Source of the DNA: CAZWCX01 sp964632945 | GTDB lineage: Bacteria; Planctomycetota; MHYJ01; WSZJ01; CAZWCX01 | Assembly: GCA_964632945.1 (NCBI GenBank) | Contig: CAZWCX010000090.1 | Span: forward strand, 1 to 30,660 | Length of the DNA stretch: 30,660 nt | Direction of reading: 5' to 3' | Part shown: positions 1 through 8,394 of the stretch, in pieces | Layout of the letters: each line of letters opens with the position of its first letter | Numbering within the stretch: the first letter of the stretch is position 1 | Made by a program: the position numbers and the translations under genes | Notes under the pieces: generated by a model | What the model saw: the letters and a program-made list of their open reading frames with translations, nothing else | What the model was told of the DNA's origin: nothing | Databases searched by the model: none

Positions 1-1
1 G

Positions 2-3000
2 TGCGGGCGTCTCGACCTGCCCCGCGCCCTGGCGCGGGCGACCCCCGCCCTCCGCGACCTCGCCGTCGTCGCCGTGCGGTCGATCCCGACGAGGCCGCGC
101 CCCGGGGATCTCACCCGGATCGAGGTTGAGGTGGCCAACCACGGCGCCGTCGAGACCGTCGTCGCCCCGCCTGCCCTCGAGGGCCTCGCGGGCCTCGAGA
201 CGCGGTTCAGCCCGTTCGAGACCGCGACCCTGGCTCCGGGGGCGCGCCGGACGTTTGCGTACTCCTGCGTTTCCCCGTCCGACCGCCGGCTGCGCCTGAC
301 CGCCCGGGTCGAGGACGGCTCCGTCGAGGAGGAGACCGCGCGCAACAACGCGCAATCCCTCGAGATTGTCCTGACCGATGCCGAAACCCCCGAGCTGACC
401 CTGACCGGAATCGAGATGACCGAGCCGTCCGCCCTCGCGCGATCGATCGGCTTCCGCTACACGGTCCGCAATACCGGGAATGTGCCGCTCCAGGGCGTCG
501 TTCTCGGCGGGACGCTGGACGACGCCGCCCTCGACTCTTCCGGGAAGGCCGTCGACCTCGCCGTGGGTGAGGTCGCTCGCGTCGAATTGGGCTGGCAGGT
601 GCCGGATCCCGCCCCCTCGGGGACGCGGTTCTTCCGCGCCCGGTTCGCGGCGGACGGCATCGCGGTCGCGGAGAAGACCTGGACGTTCATTCTCGGCAAC
701 AACCACGACGGCCAGGAGCTGGATCCGCTCTACCAGCAGGCGGCCGAGATCGACATCATCGCCGACGCGCCCCATCGGGTGATTGCGGGGCGGCCGTACG
801 TGCCCCTCATGATCTTCGTGCCCCACCGGGGCACGGCGGCGGCCGGCCCGGTGTTGCGCATTCACCACATCGTGATCACCGCCAAGGACTCGCCTGCCGC
901 GGCGGCCCCCGGCACGGTGATCTATGAGGATACCTCGGCCGCCGGCGCGGTCGTCGAACCGACCGTGGCGGCCGCCGGGATGGTCCAGGTGGACGAAATG
1001 GGCAAGGTGGTCGTGCGGCCGGATGGATCGGCCGACCTGAACCTGTTCGGGGACCTGGGCCTGACCAAGAACGGCCGTCACGTCCTCTTCCGGGTTCCGC
1101 GCGCCGCCCTCGGCATTCCCGCGACCCCCGCCGCGCCGATGAAGAAGTACTTCCAGGTCGATGTCCACTACAAGTACTACACCCTGGTGACCGACGCGAT
1201 CCCGGTCAAGTCGGGCACCCAGAAGTGGACCCTGATGACCACCTTCGGCGCCTCCGCCCTGCCCGCGCTCCCCGGCGAGAATCACTACTACGACACCCAC
1301 AACCACACCATCGCAGAGTGGTACCAGACGCTCGGCGTGGAGCCCTTCGCCCCCATGCAGGCGTACGGCGGCCCGCTCCAGATGATCAAGGAATGTGCCT
1401 ACGTCATCGGTCTCATCGAGGATGCGGAAGACACTTTCAACAAGGTGATCACCACCGACCACAACACGTTCTACAAGAACCCGCTCGAGACCGACCCGGA
1501 CGGTCCGCTGCACCGCCCGCCCTTCGGACCGACATCTCCCGCCGCCAGTGTAGGCGCGGACGGCACCCTCAAGAGCGAGTTCCGCCGCATGCGCGAGATC
1601 TTCGGTATGGCGGCGGGCGAGGAAATCGCCTTCAGCCAGGACATCTACTTCAGCGGCTACCCGATTCCGATCGGCGCCCACATGCTCGGCTACCGGTCCT
1701 CGCAGCACCCCGGGACCTGGCACGGCGGCAGCCACGTCAGTCTGCTCCTGGGCGAAGGTTCCCCCCAGTACCTGAGCGGATTCCTCAAGACCATGGCCGT
1801 CGACTCGGGACCGGACGCGTCCGACCCGTTCGTCTACGCGGCGCATCCCTACAGCGCCCAGGGCTGGTTCGGCGACAACCTCGACATGACCGTCGGGCTG
1901 AACCCGATCTACCGCAACTATGATTTCGTCTCGAAGACCTCGCCGAACTTCCTCCTCAAAGGCGTCCAGATCTTCAACGGCTGGGACCCCGGGGCCCTGC
2001 CCGGCGAGGACACCGACTTCGTGGACGTCAACCCGTGGATCCACCCCTCCTGGTCCGGGGGACCCGGGTGGGATCGCGAGCTCCAGATCGGCCTGCGCAA
2101 CTGGCACGAGATGATGGCCAAGACCATGGCGTGGTCGTTCTACGACAAACTCGGCCGGAAGTTCGTCCGCAAGCTCTACCTGTCGGCCGGCAGCGATGCC
2201 CACGGCAACTTCAACTATTCGAGCAGCCGGCTGGCCACCCTGATTCCGGTCAAGAGCACCTTCGGGATGTCCAAGAGCAGCTTCGGCTCCTGTCGCTCCT
2301 ACATGTTCACCGAGGGGAAGGCCGGGGCCACCCTCGGCGAGCGCGCGATGGAAGCCCTCGCCGACGGCAACCACGTGGCCACCGACGGCCCGCTCGCCCG
2401 CTTCTCCATGGACAGCGAAGGGCGCTTCGATTCCAAGAAGCTCGTCTGGCACGACAAGGTGAGCACGCACGAGAACGCCGACGGCCGCATCGGCGGCGGC
2501 GGCGCGTTCGACGGCGAGGGCACCATGCTCGTCCGCCGGAACAACCCGGAGGTCTTCTTCGGCTACCGGTACGCGAACAGCCCGGACTACGGCAGCGACG
2601 CCGGGGACGTGAAGTCGATCTTGGTCTACAAGTCCTCCGCGGATGCCCCGAACGCCCAGGTCGACCGCCTCTTCGGCACCTCGTTCGAGAAGGTCATCAA
2701 GGGCGTGGGCAGCCTGGCGACGGCCGGGAAGGACACGGACCTCACCGAAAAGCTGGACGCGTCCGAGGAAGGGCTCGTCGCCAAGGTCTCCTGCTACGCC
2801 CTGGGCGCGTTCACCGGATCGAACCCGAACGTGATCCCCCTCGGACCGACCGAGCATCGCTGCTACACCAACCCGGTCTGGGCGATCCCCTATGACGTCG
2901 AAGTGACGGTGAAATCGGTCAACAAGACCGACAAGCGAATCGACGCGGGCGAACTGGTCGTGAAGTTCAACTTCGACCTGTCGATGATGCCCCTGGCCTA

Positions 3001-3412
3001 CAAGGTGGGGGTGAAGAAGCTGAGCGCGAGCGGCGAGTCCTCGGACAAGTCGGTCGCTCCGCTGACGACCATGACCCCGCTCGGCGTGTGGGGGACGAAT
3101 TTCATCACGGGGGCCGACTTCGCCAAGATCGCGTACACCAACGCGGGGCACATCCCGCTGTCCGGCGACGAGTATCCCGCGGCCGGAAAGTACACCTTCG
3201 TGGTCTACTTCGAAGAGGCCCTCAAGGACGTGAACGGAAACGCGTTGCACCCGATCGCGACCACGTTTGCGGTCGACAAGCCGTCCTCCACCCCGACGAA
3301 GAAGTGCTTCGTCGAGGCGGCGTCGGCCTCCGCCATGCCTCCGGCCGTGCCGGCCGCGTTGCTCCTTCTGCTGGCCGCCGCGGCGATGATCGGTCGCAGG
3401 CCTCGCATCTAG
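2..3412 (+). CDS. Exported PHP-domain protein with CARDB-like repeats and C-terminal sorting signal (5' partial)
   Basis: The frame is open to the window edge. A GTG at 74 is in frame but is unlikely to be the start, because the CARDB-like fold (Ala-Leu-Arg-Asp-Leu-Ala-Val-Val then Arg-Pro-Gly-Asp) already begins upstream of it. Residues below count from that GTG. Two CARDB/Ig-like domains lie at about 1-95 and 110-205. A PHP-type metal phosphoesterase domain follows at about 400-715 with all the usual ligand motifs: DTHNHT (407), TDHN (461), GEE (515), AHML (535), AAHP (589), SDAHG (707). A beta-sandwich of the Big/SbsA type occupies about 945-1075. The tail has KCFVEAAS, a hydrophobic helix and a final Arg-rich end, resembling known cysteine-containing C-terminal anchoring signals. 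A cell-surface or periplasmic phosphoesterase is the best guess; the substrate is unknown. The stop is followed by a strong terminator. Confidence 0.8.
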   Translation, partial: CGRLDLPRALARATPALRDLAVVAVRSIPTRPRPGDLTRIEVEVANHGAVETVVAPPALEGLAGLETRFSPFETATLAPGARRTFAYSCVSPSDRRLRLTARVEDGSVEEETARNNAQSLEIVLTDAETPELTLTGIEMTEPSALARSIGFRYTVRNTGNVPLQGVVLGGTLDDAALDSSGKAVDLAVGEVARVELGWQVPDPAPSGTRFFRARFAADGIAVAEKTWTFILGNNHDGQELDPLYQQAAEIDIIADAPHRVIAGRPYVPLMIFVPHRGTAAAGPVLRIHHIVITAKDSPAAAAPGTVIYEDTSAAGAVVEPTVAAAGMVQVDEMGKVVVRPDGSADLNLFGDLGLTKNGRHVLFRVPRAALGIPATPAAPMKKYFQVDVHYKYYTLVTDAIPVKSGTQKWTLMTTFGASALPALPGENHYYDTHNHTIAEWYQTLGVEPFAPMQAYGGPLQMIKECAYVIGLIEDAEDTFNKVITTDHNTFYKNPLETDPDGPLHRPPFGPTSPAASVGADGTLKSEFRRMREIFGMAAGEEIAFSQDIYFSGYPIPIGAHMLGYRSSQHPGTWHGGSHVSLLLGEGSPQYLSGFLKTMAVDSGPDASDPFVYAAHPYSAQGWFGDNLDMTVGLNPIYRNYDFVSKTSPNFLLKGVQIFNGWDPGALPGEDTDFVDVNPWIHPSWSGGPGWDRELQIGLRNWHEMMAKTMAWSFYDKLGRKFVRKLYLSAGSDAHGNFNYSSSRLATLIPVKSTFGMSKSSFGSCRSYMFTEGKAGATLGERAMEALADGNHVATDGPLARFSMDSEGRFDSKKLVWHDKVSTHENADGRIGGGGAFDGEGTMLVRRNNPEVFFGYRYANSPDYGSDAGDVKSILVYKSSADAPNAQVDRLFGTSFEKVIKGVGSLATAGKDTDLTEKLDASEEGLVAKVSCYALGAFTGSNPNVIPLGPTEHRCYTNPVWAIPYDVEVTVKSVNKTDKRIDAGELVVKFNFDLSMMPLAYKVGVKKLSASGESSDKSVAPLTTMTPLGVWGTNFITGADFAKIAYTNAGHIPLSGDEYPAAGKYTFVVYFEEALKDVNGNALHPIATTFAVDKPSSTPTKKCFVEAASASAMPPAVPAALLLLLAAAAMIGRRPRI

Positions 3413-3435
3413 TCCGGCGCGTTCGCGAACGATTC

Positions 3436-3480
3436 ACGGGGCGCAGGGCGGGGGGGAACCGCGCGCCCCGTCTTCATTTT
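3436..3480 (+). terminator. Rho-independent-type terminator after the PHP gene
   Basis: A perfect 9-bp inverted repeat (ACGGGGCGC at 3436-3444 and its complement at 3463-3471) encloses an 18-nt loop and is followed by the T-rich stretch CTTCATTTT. It lies 24 nt after the stop codon. A separate 10-bp palindrome, GTTCGCGAAC, sits at 3421-3430. Confidence 0.65.
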
Positions 3481-3533
3481 CGGCCGGCCCGGCTTCGGGC
3501 AGGTTCTTCTTCGTCGATACGCCGGGCGTCCGC

Positions 3534-3539
3534 TATAAT
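3534..3539 (+). promoter_or_regulatory. -10 element of the FHA-peptidase gene
   Basis: A perfect TATAAT stands out in GC-rich DNA, 41 nt before the chosen start. No good -35 hexamer lies at 16-18 bp. The surrounding CGCTATAATG is the same as at 29020-29029 in front of proS. Confidence 0.5.
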
Positions 3540-3580
3540 GGTCCTCTGGTCTTGCCGTGACCGCCAAGGAGGGACCCCGC

Positions 3581-6500
3581 GTGCCGTCGCAAGCCGACCT
3601 GCTCTTCGGCCAGATCGCGCTTCGCAAGGGCCTGATCGACCAGGCCACGCTGGATTCCATCATCGCGGAACAGACCGAGCTCGAGGCCGACGGGATCATC
3701 GCCCCGATCGGGAAAATCCTGCTCGGCCGGCGCCTGCTCAATCCGGAGCAGGTGGAAGCCGTGGCCGTCGAGCAGAACTTCCTCGACCTGCGTGACGAAG
3801 ACAAGCGTCTGGGCGTGCTCGCGGTCCGCAATCGCCTCTGCACCGAGGACCAGGTCAAGAAGGCCCTGGCCGCGCAAAAGCAGGAGTTTCGCGACACCGG
3901 CCGCATTCCCGCCCGGATCGGCATCCAGTTGTTGCAACTCGGCTTCCTGCAGCCTCAGCAGGTCGGGGCGTTGGTGAAGTTGCAGCAGCGACTGCAGGCG
4001 CGCCGCGAATCCGCCGGGGAGAAGGGCGGGTCCGGTCGGCACGAGGCGCCCCCGGGCGCCGCGTCCACGTCGTCGCGGGCGCCGCGGCCCGTGGCGGCCT
4101 CCCCGGCCGGTTCCTCACCGCGCGGTCCGGTCGTGGCGGCTGGTCCGCCAATCTCGGGACCCGCCCCGCCCTCGGCCGGCCCCGTCCCCGCCCACTCGGG
4201 TCCGCGCGGCGTCCGGAGCGCAACCGCCGCCCCCGCTTCCGCAGCAGGGGCCGAAAAACGCTCCTCCGGAGTCTCGGCCCGCCCCAGCTCGGCGCGGACG
4301 TCGTCCGGCGTGGCCCCGAAGCCGCCGCCGGGCCGGTCGTCCGGCACCGCCCGACCGGCCGCGCCGGCTGCGGCGCCCAGGCCCCCGGCGGCGAATGTAC
4401 CGCCGGCCGCGACTCCGGCCGACGCCTGCCAACTCGTCGAGATCGAGGGGTCCACGCCGGGTCGCGTCATCCCCCTTCACCAGGACCTCGTCCTGGGGCG
4501 GAGCGACAAGGAAGCCGACTACGCGCTCGACGACAAGAAACTCTCCCGCCGTCATGCCCGTTTCGAGCCCACCCCCGCGGGGTGGCGGCTCTCCGACCTG
4601 GACAGTCGCAACGGCACGCTGCGCAACGGCCAAAAAATCGAGGCGCCGGTGATTCTTCAGCCGGGCGACCGGATTTCGATCGGATACCATCTCTTCCGGT
4701 TCGATGCGGTCGAGGCGGAAGCCGTCGGCGAAGCCGCCCCGACCGTGCCGATGCCGGCCGATTTCCTCTCGGACGACGCGGGCGGCGGCGTCGACGCGAC
4801 CGTCCCGCTCCCCGCCGAATCCGCGGCCGTCGCCCCGACTTCTCCGGTCGAAAACCCGCTCGACTCCGCCGGCGACATCCAGGTGCCGGACCAACCGGTG
4901 GGGCCGCCTCCTCCGGCGGATCTTTCGCCGCACGTCGAGCCGGCTTCCGCCGTCGCCGAGGCGGAGACGTCCTCCGGCGCGGCGTCCTGGATCGTCCTCA
5001 TCGTCCTGATTCTCGGCGTGCTGGGCGGGGCCGCGTACGTCTTCAAGGAACCCCTCCTCGCCCTCCTCCCCGCGGGAGACTCGTCGAAGGGGGAGGACGC
5101 CTTGGTCCCGTTCGAACCGCCCAAGACGCCCCAAAACGCCCCCCCGACCGCGGCGCAGATTCGCAAGAAGATCAAGGCGGACCTCGACGCCATCTACGAG
5201 GCCTTGCGCTCACCGACCGCGGACGTCGCCGCCCTGCGCAAGAAGTTCGACGACTTGCGACGGGAGCACGACCCGCGCGGGACCGACGGCGATTTCGAAG
5301 CGATCGCGCAGACCTTCGCCGGCCGGGCCGCGAATCAGGCCCTGGCTGCGTGGGAAAAGCTGCGCAACGACACCTTCACGTTGCGACGGGAGAACCGGTT
5401 CGCCGAGGCCCTCGATCGGCTCACCGCCTACGAGCCCCACGAGAGCGCCGCGGAGATGGTCAACAAGCAGCGGGGCGAATTGATCGACGCGACCCTCAAC
5501 GACGCCGAACGGTACCGCGTCTCCCTGACCAAGATGACGCGCGAGCAGGTCGCGTCGGGAAAACGCGATTCCGCCTTCGCCCACATCAAGGAGGCGCGGA
5601 TCGCCCTTCCCGAACAGTTCCACACCCAACTCGACGAATTGGAGAAGCAGTTGCGGGCCTACGCCGATCGACTCGACGGCAAGGAGCCGGCGAAGGATGA
5701 CGGCTCCGACGCAGGCTCGGGCGCGTCGGAGCCGGTGGCGAAAGCCCCGGGCAGCGACGCTTCGGGATCGACCTCCGGGGGCGGCGAACGGCCGGCCGGA
5801 CACCCGGAGGCGGCGGAACGCCGGCGGGCGGAGGGGCAGGCCCGGCTGGAGGCCGCGCGACGGCGACTGGAAGACCGCCGCCGCGCGCGCGAAGTCGAGC
5901 GGAAGGAGATGGCCGCCCGCGCCGCCGCCCGGACGGCCAGAGTCCCCATCGACGTGCAGATCTCCGAGGACTTCCGCCTCACCGGCTGCCAGGTCCTCTC
6001 CTGCGACGCCGAAGGCGCCGTGCTGCAGTCGGCCCAGGCCACCTTCCCCATCTCCTGGAGCGCGCTGCCGGCGCGCACGGCGTACGACATCCGGCGGCTC
6101 GCCATCGACGAGGGGAGCGCGGAGGCCCACCTCGCCCTCGGCAAGTACTGCCTCCTGAGGGACCTCTTCGACCAGGCGGAGCGGGAATTCCGCCTCGCCC
6201 TCGAACTCGATCCCGCCCTCGCCTCCCGCATCCCGGACGTGCAACTGTTCCGCAACCGCAGCCGAATCTTTCGCGGCTCCTGGACCCAGATCGGGCGCGA
6301 CGTCCTGCGCATCTCCTACGACTTCAATCAGGCGGAGGAAGCGGAGGACTTTCGCACCGGCGGCCGCGTGGCGGTATCCAAAGGAGGCCTGGATGTCACC
6401 GGGACGGGGGTCTATTTCGCGAACGTCAAGGACGTGGACTTCGAGGATTTCGTCACGCTCGAGGTCCAGGGCGTCTCGGGGGTGGGGGGGAGCCCGACGG

Positions 6501-8215
6501 CGGGGCTCATTTTCCACGACAAGGCGGGAGCCCAGAGCGGCGTTCTCGTCGTCGTCGATCCGCGCGGCACCGAGTTCGCGGTGCTTCGCGTCGTCGGCTC
6601 GCAGCTGGTCACGGTCCTGCAGCCCCAGAAGATGCCGAAGGACTCGGTCCTTCAGGTGAAGATGGCCTCCCTCAAGCTCGAGGTGCGCATTCGGGGGAAG
6701 CGCGTCTGGAGCGCGGCCCAGTCGGCTTTCAGCGGCTGCTGGGTGGTGGTCGGCGGGATTGCGGACAAGCTGGCGGCCTCCACCCGGTTCAACCGCCTGA
6801 AGGTCGAGGGCAAGGCAGGAGCCGAGTGGATCCGAAAGTCGTTGTCCACGCGCGACACGCTCGCGCTGCGGGAGCTGGAAGACGATCTTCGCGGCCTCGA
6901 CACCGGCGCGGGCGCGGTCGCCCGCACCCCGTCGGCCTGGACGATCGAAGACGGGCTTCCGGCGCTTCCCGCGGCCGCGCGCGACCGGTACCTCTGGGTC
7001 AAAGGCAACCTCCAACGCGGCGACCTGGAACGGCCCAACGAATTGATGAAAGCGCTCGCCGACGCCGAGGCGGCCGCTCCCGATTTCGCCGGCACGTTCC
7101 TCCTGCGCGCCATGATGCTCGCCCGCCTCGGTCTCGCCGGTCAGGCCGGCCCCGAGTTGGCCCGCGTCCTCGAACTGCGGCCGGACTGCTACGAAGCCCT
7201 GGAATTCCGCGCCTCCCTCCTCATCGACGGCTCGCGGTACCCGGACGCGGAGCGCGACGCCAAGGCCGCCCTCGCGCTCGCCCCCGACCTCGCGCGCGCG
7301 TACCTGCACCTCGGCCGCGTGGCGTTCAGCGACGGACGCCGCGACGAGGCCGCCGGCCTCCTCGAACTCGCCAACGCGCTCGATCCCGCGGATACCGACA
7401 TCCGCGCCGTGGGGAAGGGCGTGCGCAATGTCCTCCGCGGTCCGCTCTGGAAGCAGACCTATCGCGCGGAGACCGACCATTTCGTCGTTCGTACCGACGT
7501 CAATCCGGCCCGCGCCCAGTTCTACGCCCAGCACCTGGAGGCCATCGCCGGCTTCTACGCGCAGACCTTCGAGTTTCCGCTCCCCGCGCGCAAGGCCGAC
7601 GCCCTCATCTTCGAAACCCAGGAGGGGTACCAGACCTACGCGGAACTCACCCTCGAGGACCGCGTCGAGTCGACCCTCGGCTACTACCACCCGATCTATG
7701 ACCAACTCCTCCTCTTCGAGGACAAGACGGAGGGCGCCGGACAGGAAACCCTGCGGGTCGTCTACCACGAGGGCTTTCACCAATTCATCCACAACCTGGT
7801 TCCCCACATGCCGTACTGGCTCAACGAAGGCCTGGCCGAGTACTTCGGGGCCAGCGAGGTCAAGGACGGGCGGGTGGCTCGGACCGGACTCGTCCAGGAG
7901 GGACGGCTCCTCGGCTTGCAGAGCTACCTGGGCCAGGGCGGACGGCCGATCCCCTTCGACCGGATCATGCTCGAAACTCCGGGGGAGTTCTACAGCGGCA
8001 ATGTGCCCCTCAAGTATGCGCAGGCCTGGTCCATGGTCCACTTCTTCATGGAAGACGGGGCCAAGGTCTACCGGCATGTCCTGAAATCCTACCTGGAAGC
8101 CCTGCGCGGCGGGGCCTCCGCGGGGGACGCCTTTGCCGCCACCTTCGGCCGCCTCGACCTGAAAATCGCCGAACGGGACTGGCTGAATGCCGTCCGGCGG
8201 ATGAAGGCGGAGTGA
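3581..8215 (+). CDS. FHA-domain transmembrane protein with TPR repeats and C-terminal DUF1570-like metallopeptidase
   Basis: The GTG at 3581 is preferred over the in-frame GTG at 3557 because AAGGAGGG at 3566-3573 sits 7 nt before it; this gives 1544 aa. Residues 1-140 hold four helical repeats of the MshEN/T2SS-E N-terminal type (pattern G-x-x-A-L-x-x-G-L-x-x-x-x-x-L). A Pro/Ala/Ser linker follows to about 280. An FHA domain at about 281-380 has the expected GRS (306), SRRH (322-325) and SRNGT (342-346) signatures for phosphothreonine binding. One membrane helix lies at about 468-490, so the rest should be periplasmic. After an Arg/Glu-rich coiled coil come a short beta domain, TPRs, and a gluzincin-like site: HEGFH at 1396-1400 and NEGLAEYF with Glu1416 as likely third zinc ligand. 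The likely role is coupling cytoplasmic phosphorylation to an outer proteolytic domain; this is inference. It shares modules with the kinase at 13623. Confidence 0.82.
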   Translation: MPSQADLLFGQIALRKGLIDQATLDSIIAEQTELEADGIIAPIGKILLGRRLLNPEQVEAVAVEQNFLDLRDEDKRLGVLAVRNRLCTEDQVKKALAAQKQEFRDTGRIPARIGIQLLQLGFLQPQQVGALVKLQQRLQARRESAGEKGGSGRHEAPPGAASTSSRAPRPVAASPAGSSPRGPVVAAGPPISGPAPPSAGPVPAHSGPRGVRSATAAPASAAGAEKRSSGVSARPSSARTSSGVAPKPPPGRSSGTARPAAPAAAPRPPAANVPPAATPADACQLVEIEGSTPGRVIPLHQDLVLGRSDKEADYALDDKKLSRRHARFEPTPAGWRLSDLDSRNGTLRNGQKIEAPVILQPGDRISIGYHLFRFDAVEAEAVGEAAPTVPMPADFLSDDAGGGVDATVPLPAESAAVAPTSPVENPLDSAGDIQVPDQPVGPPPPADLSPHVEPASAVAEAETSSGAASWIVLIVLILGVLGGAAYVFKEPLLALLPAGDSSKGEDALVPFEPPKTPQNAPPTAAQIRKKIKADLDAIYEALRSPTADVAALRKKFDDLRREHDPRGTDGDFEAIAQTFAGRAANQALAAWEKLRNDTFTLRRENRFAEALDRLTAYEPHESAAEMVNKQRGELIDATLNDAERYRVSLTKMTREQVASGKRDSAFAHIKEARIALPEQFHTQLDELEKQLRAYADRLDGKEPAKDDGSDAGSGASEPVAKAPGSDASGSTSGGGERPAGHPEAAERRRAEGQARLEAARRRLEDRRRAREVERKEMAARAAARTARVPIDVQISEDFRLTGCQVLSCDAEGAVLQSAQATFPISWSALPARTAYDIRRLAIDEGSAEAHLALGKYCLLRDLFDQAEREFRLALELDPALASRIPDVQLFRNRSRIFRGSWTQIGRDVLRISYDFNQAEEAEDFRTGGRVAVSKGGLDVTGTGVYFANVKDVDFEDFVTLEVQGVSGVGGSPTAGLIFHDKAGAQSGVLVVVDPRGTEFAVLRVVGSQLVTVLQPQKMPKDSVLQVKMASLKLEVRIRGKRVWSAAQSAFSGCWVVVGGIADKLAASTRFNRLKVEGKAGAEWIRKSLSTRDTLALRELEDDLRGLDTGAGAVARTPSAWTIEDGLPALPAAARDRYLWVKGNLQRGDLERPNELMKALADAEAAAPDFAGTFLLRAMMLARLGLAGQAGPELARVLELRPDCYEALEFRASLLIDGSRYPDAERDAKAALALAPDLARAYLHLGRVAFSDGRRDEAAGLLELANALDPADTDIRAVGKGVRNVLRGPLWKQTYRAETDHFVVRTDVNPARAQFYAQHLEAIAGFYAQTFEFPLPARKADALIFETQEGYQTYAELTLEDRVESTLGYYHPIYDQLLLFEDKTEGAGQETLRVVYHEGFHQFIHNLVPHMPYWLNEGLAEYFGASEVKDGRVARTGLVQEGRLLGLQSYLGQGGRPIPFDRIMLETPGEFYSGNVPLKYAQAWSMVHFFMEDGAKVYRHVLKSYLEALRGGASAGDAFAATFGRLDLKIAERDWLNAVRRMKAE

Positions 8216-8217
8216 GG

Positions 8218-8229
8218 GGGCTCAAGCCC
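8218..8229 (+). terminator. Weak hairpin after the FHA-peptidase gene
   Basis: GGGC-TCAA-GCCC forms a 4-bp stem 2 nt past the stop codon, in a GC-rich context and without a T tract. It could contribute to termination but is short. Confidence 0.25.
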
Positions 8230-8282
8230 GGCCCCGCGCGCGCCGAAATTCCATGAGGGGCGGACTTTCAGGCCGATTTTCC

Positions 8283-8312
8283 TTGCCATCCCGCATCCGC
8301 CGGTGCTAGGGT
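8283..8312 (+). promoter_or_regulatory. Promoter of the TolC-family gene
   Basis: TTGCCA (8283-8288) and TAGGGT (8307-8312) are 18 bp apart, and a TG dinucleotide one base before the -10 makes it an extended -10 (TGCTAGGGT). A leader of about 75 nt would precede the ATG at 8395. Confidence 0.5.
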
Positions 8313-8394
8313 GCGCGATCGGTTTCCCGACCCCATCTCGCGCGCATGGGGCATCCGGCCGGATGGGCTGGATGCCGTTCAAGGAGGGTGACGA

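Noticed and set aside
74..76. GTG as start of the PHP protein gene
   Set aside because: The CARDB-like domain begins upstream and the frame stays open to the window edge, so the gene is cut by the window.
5210..8077. Long open frame antisense to the FHA-peptidase gene
   Set aside because: It mirrors the codon pattern of the real gene and has no recognisable motif.
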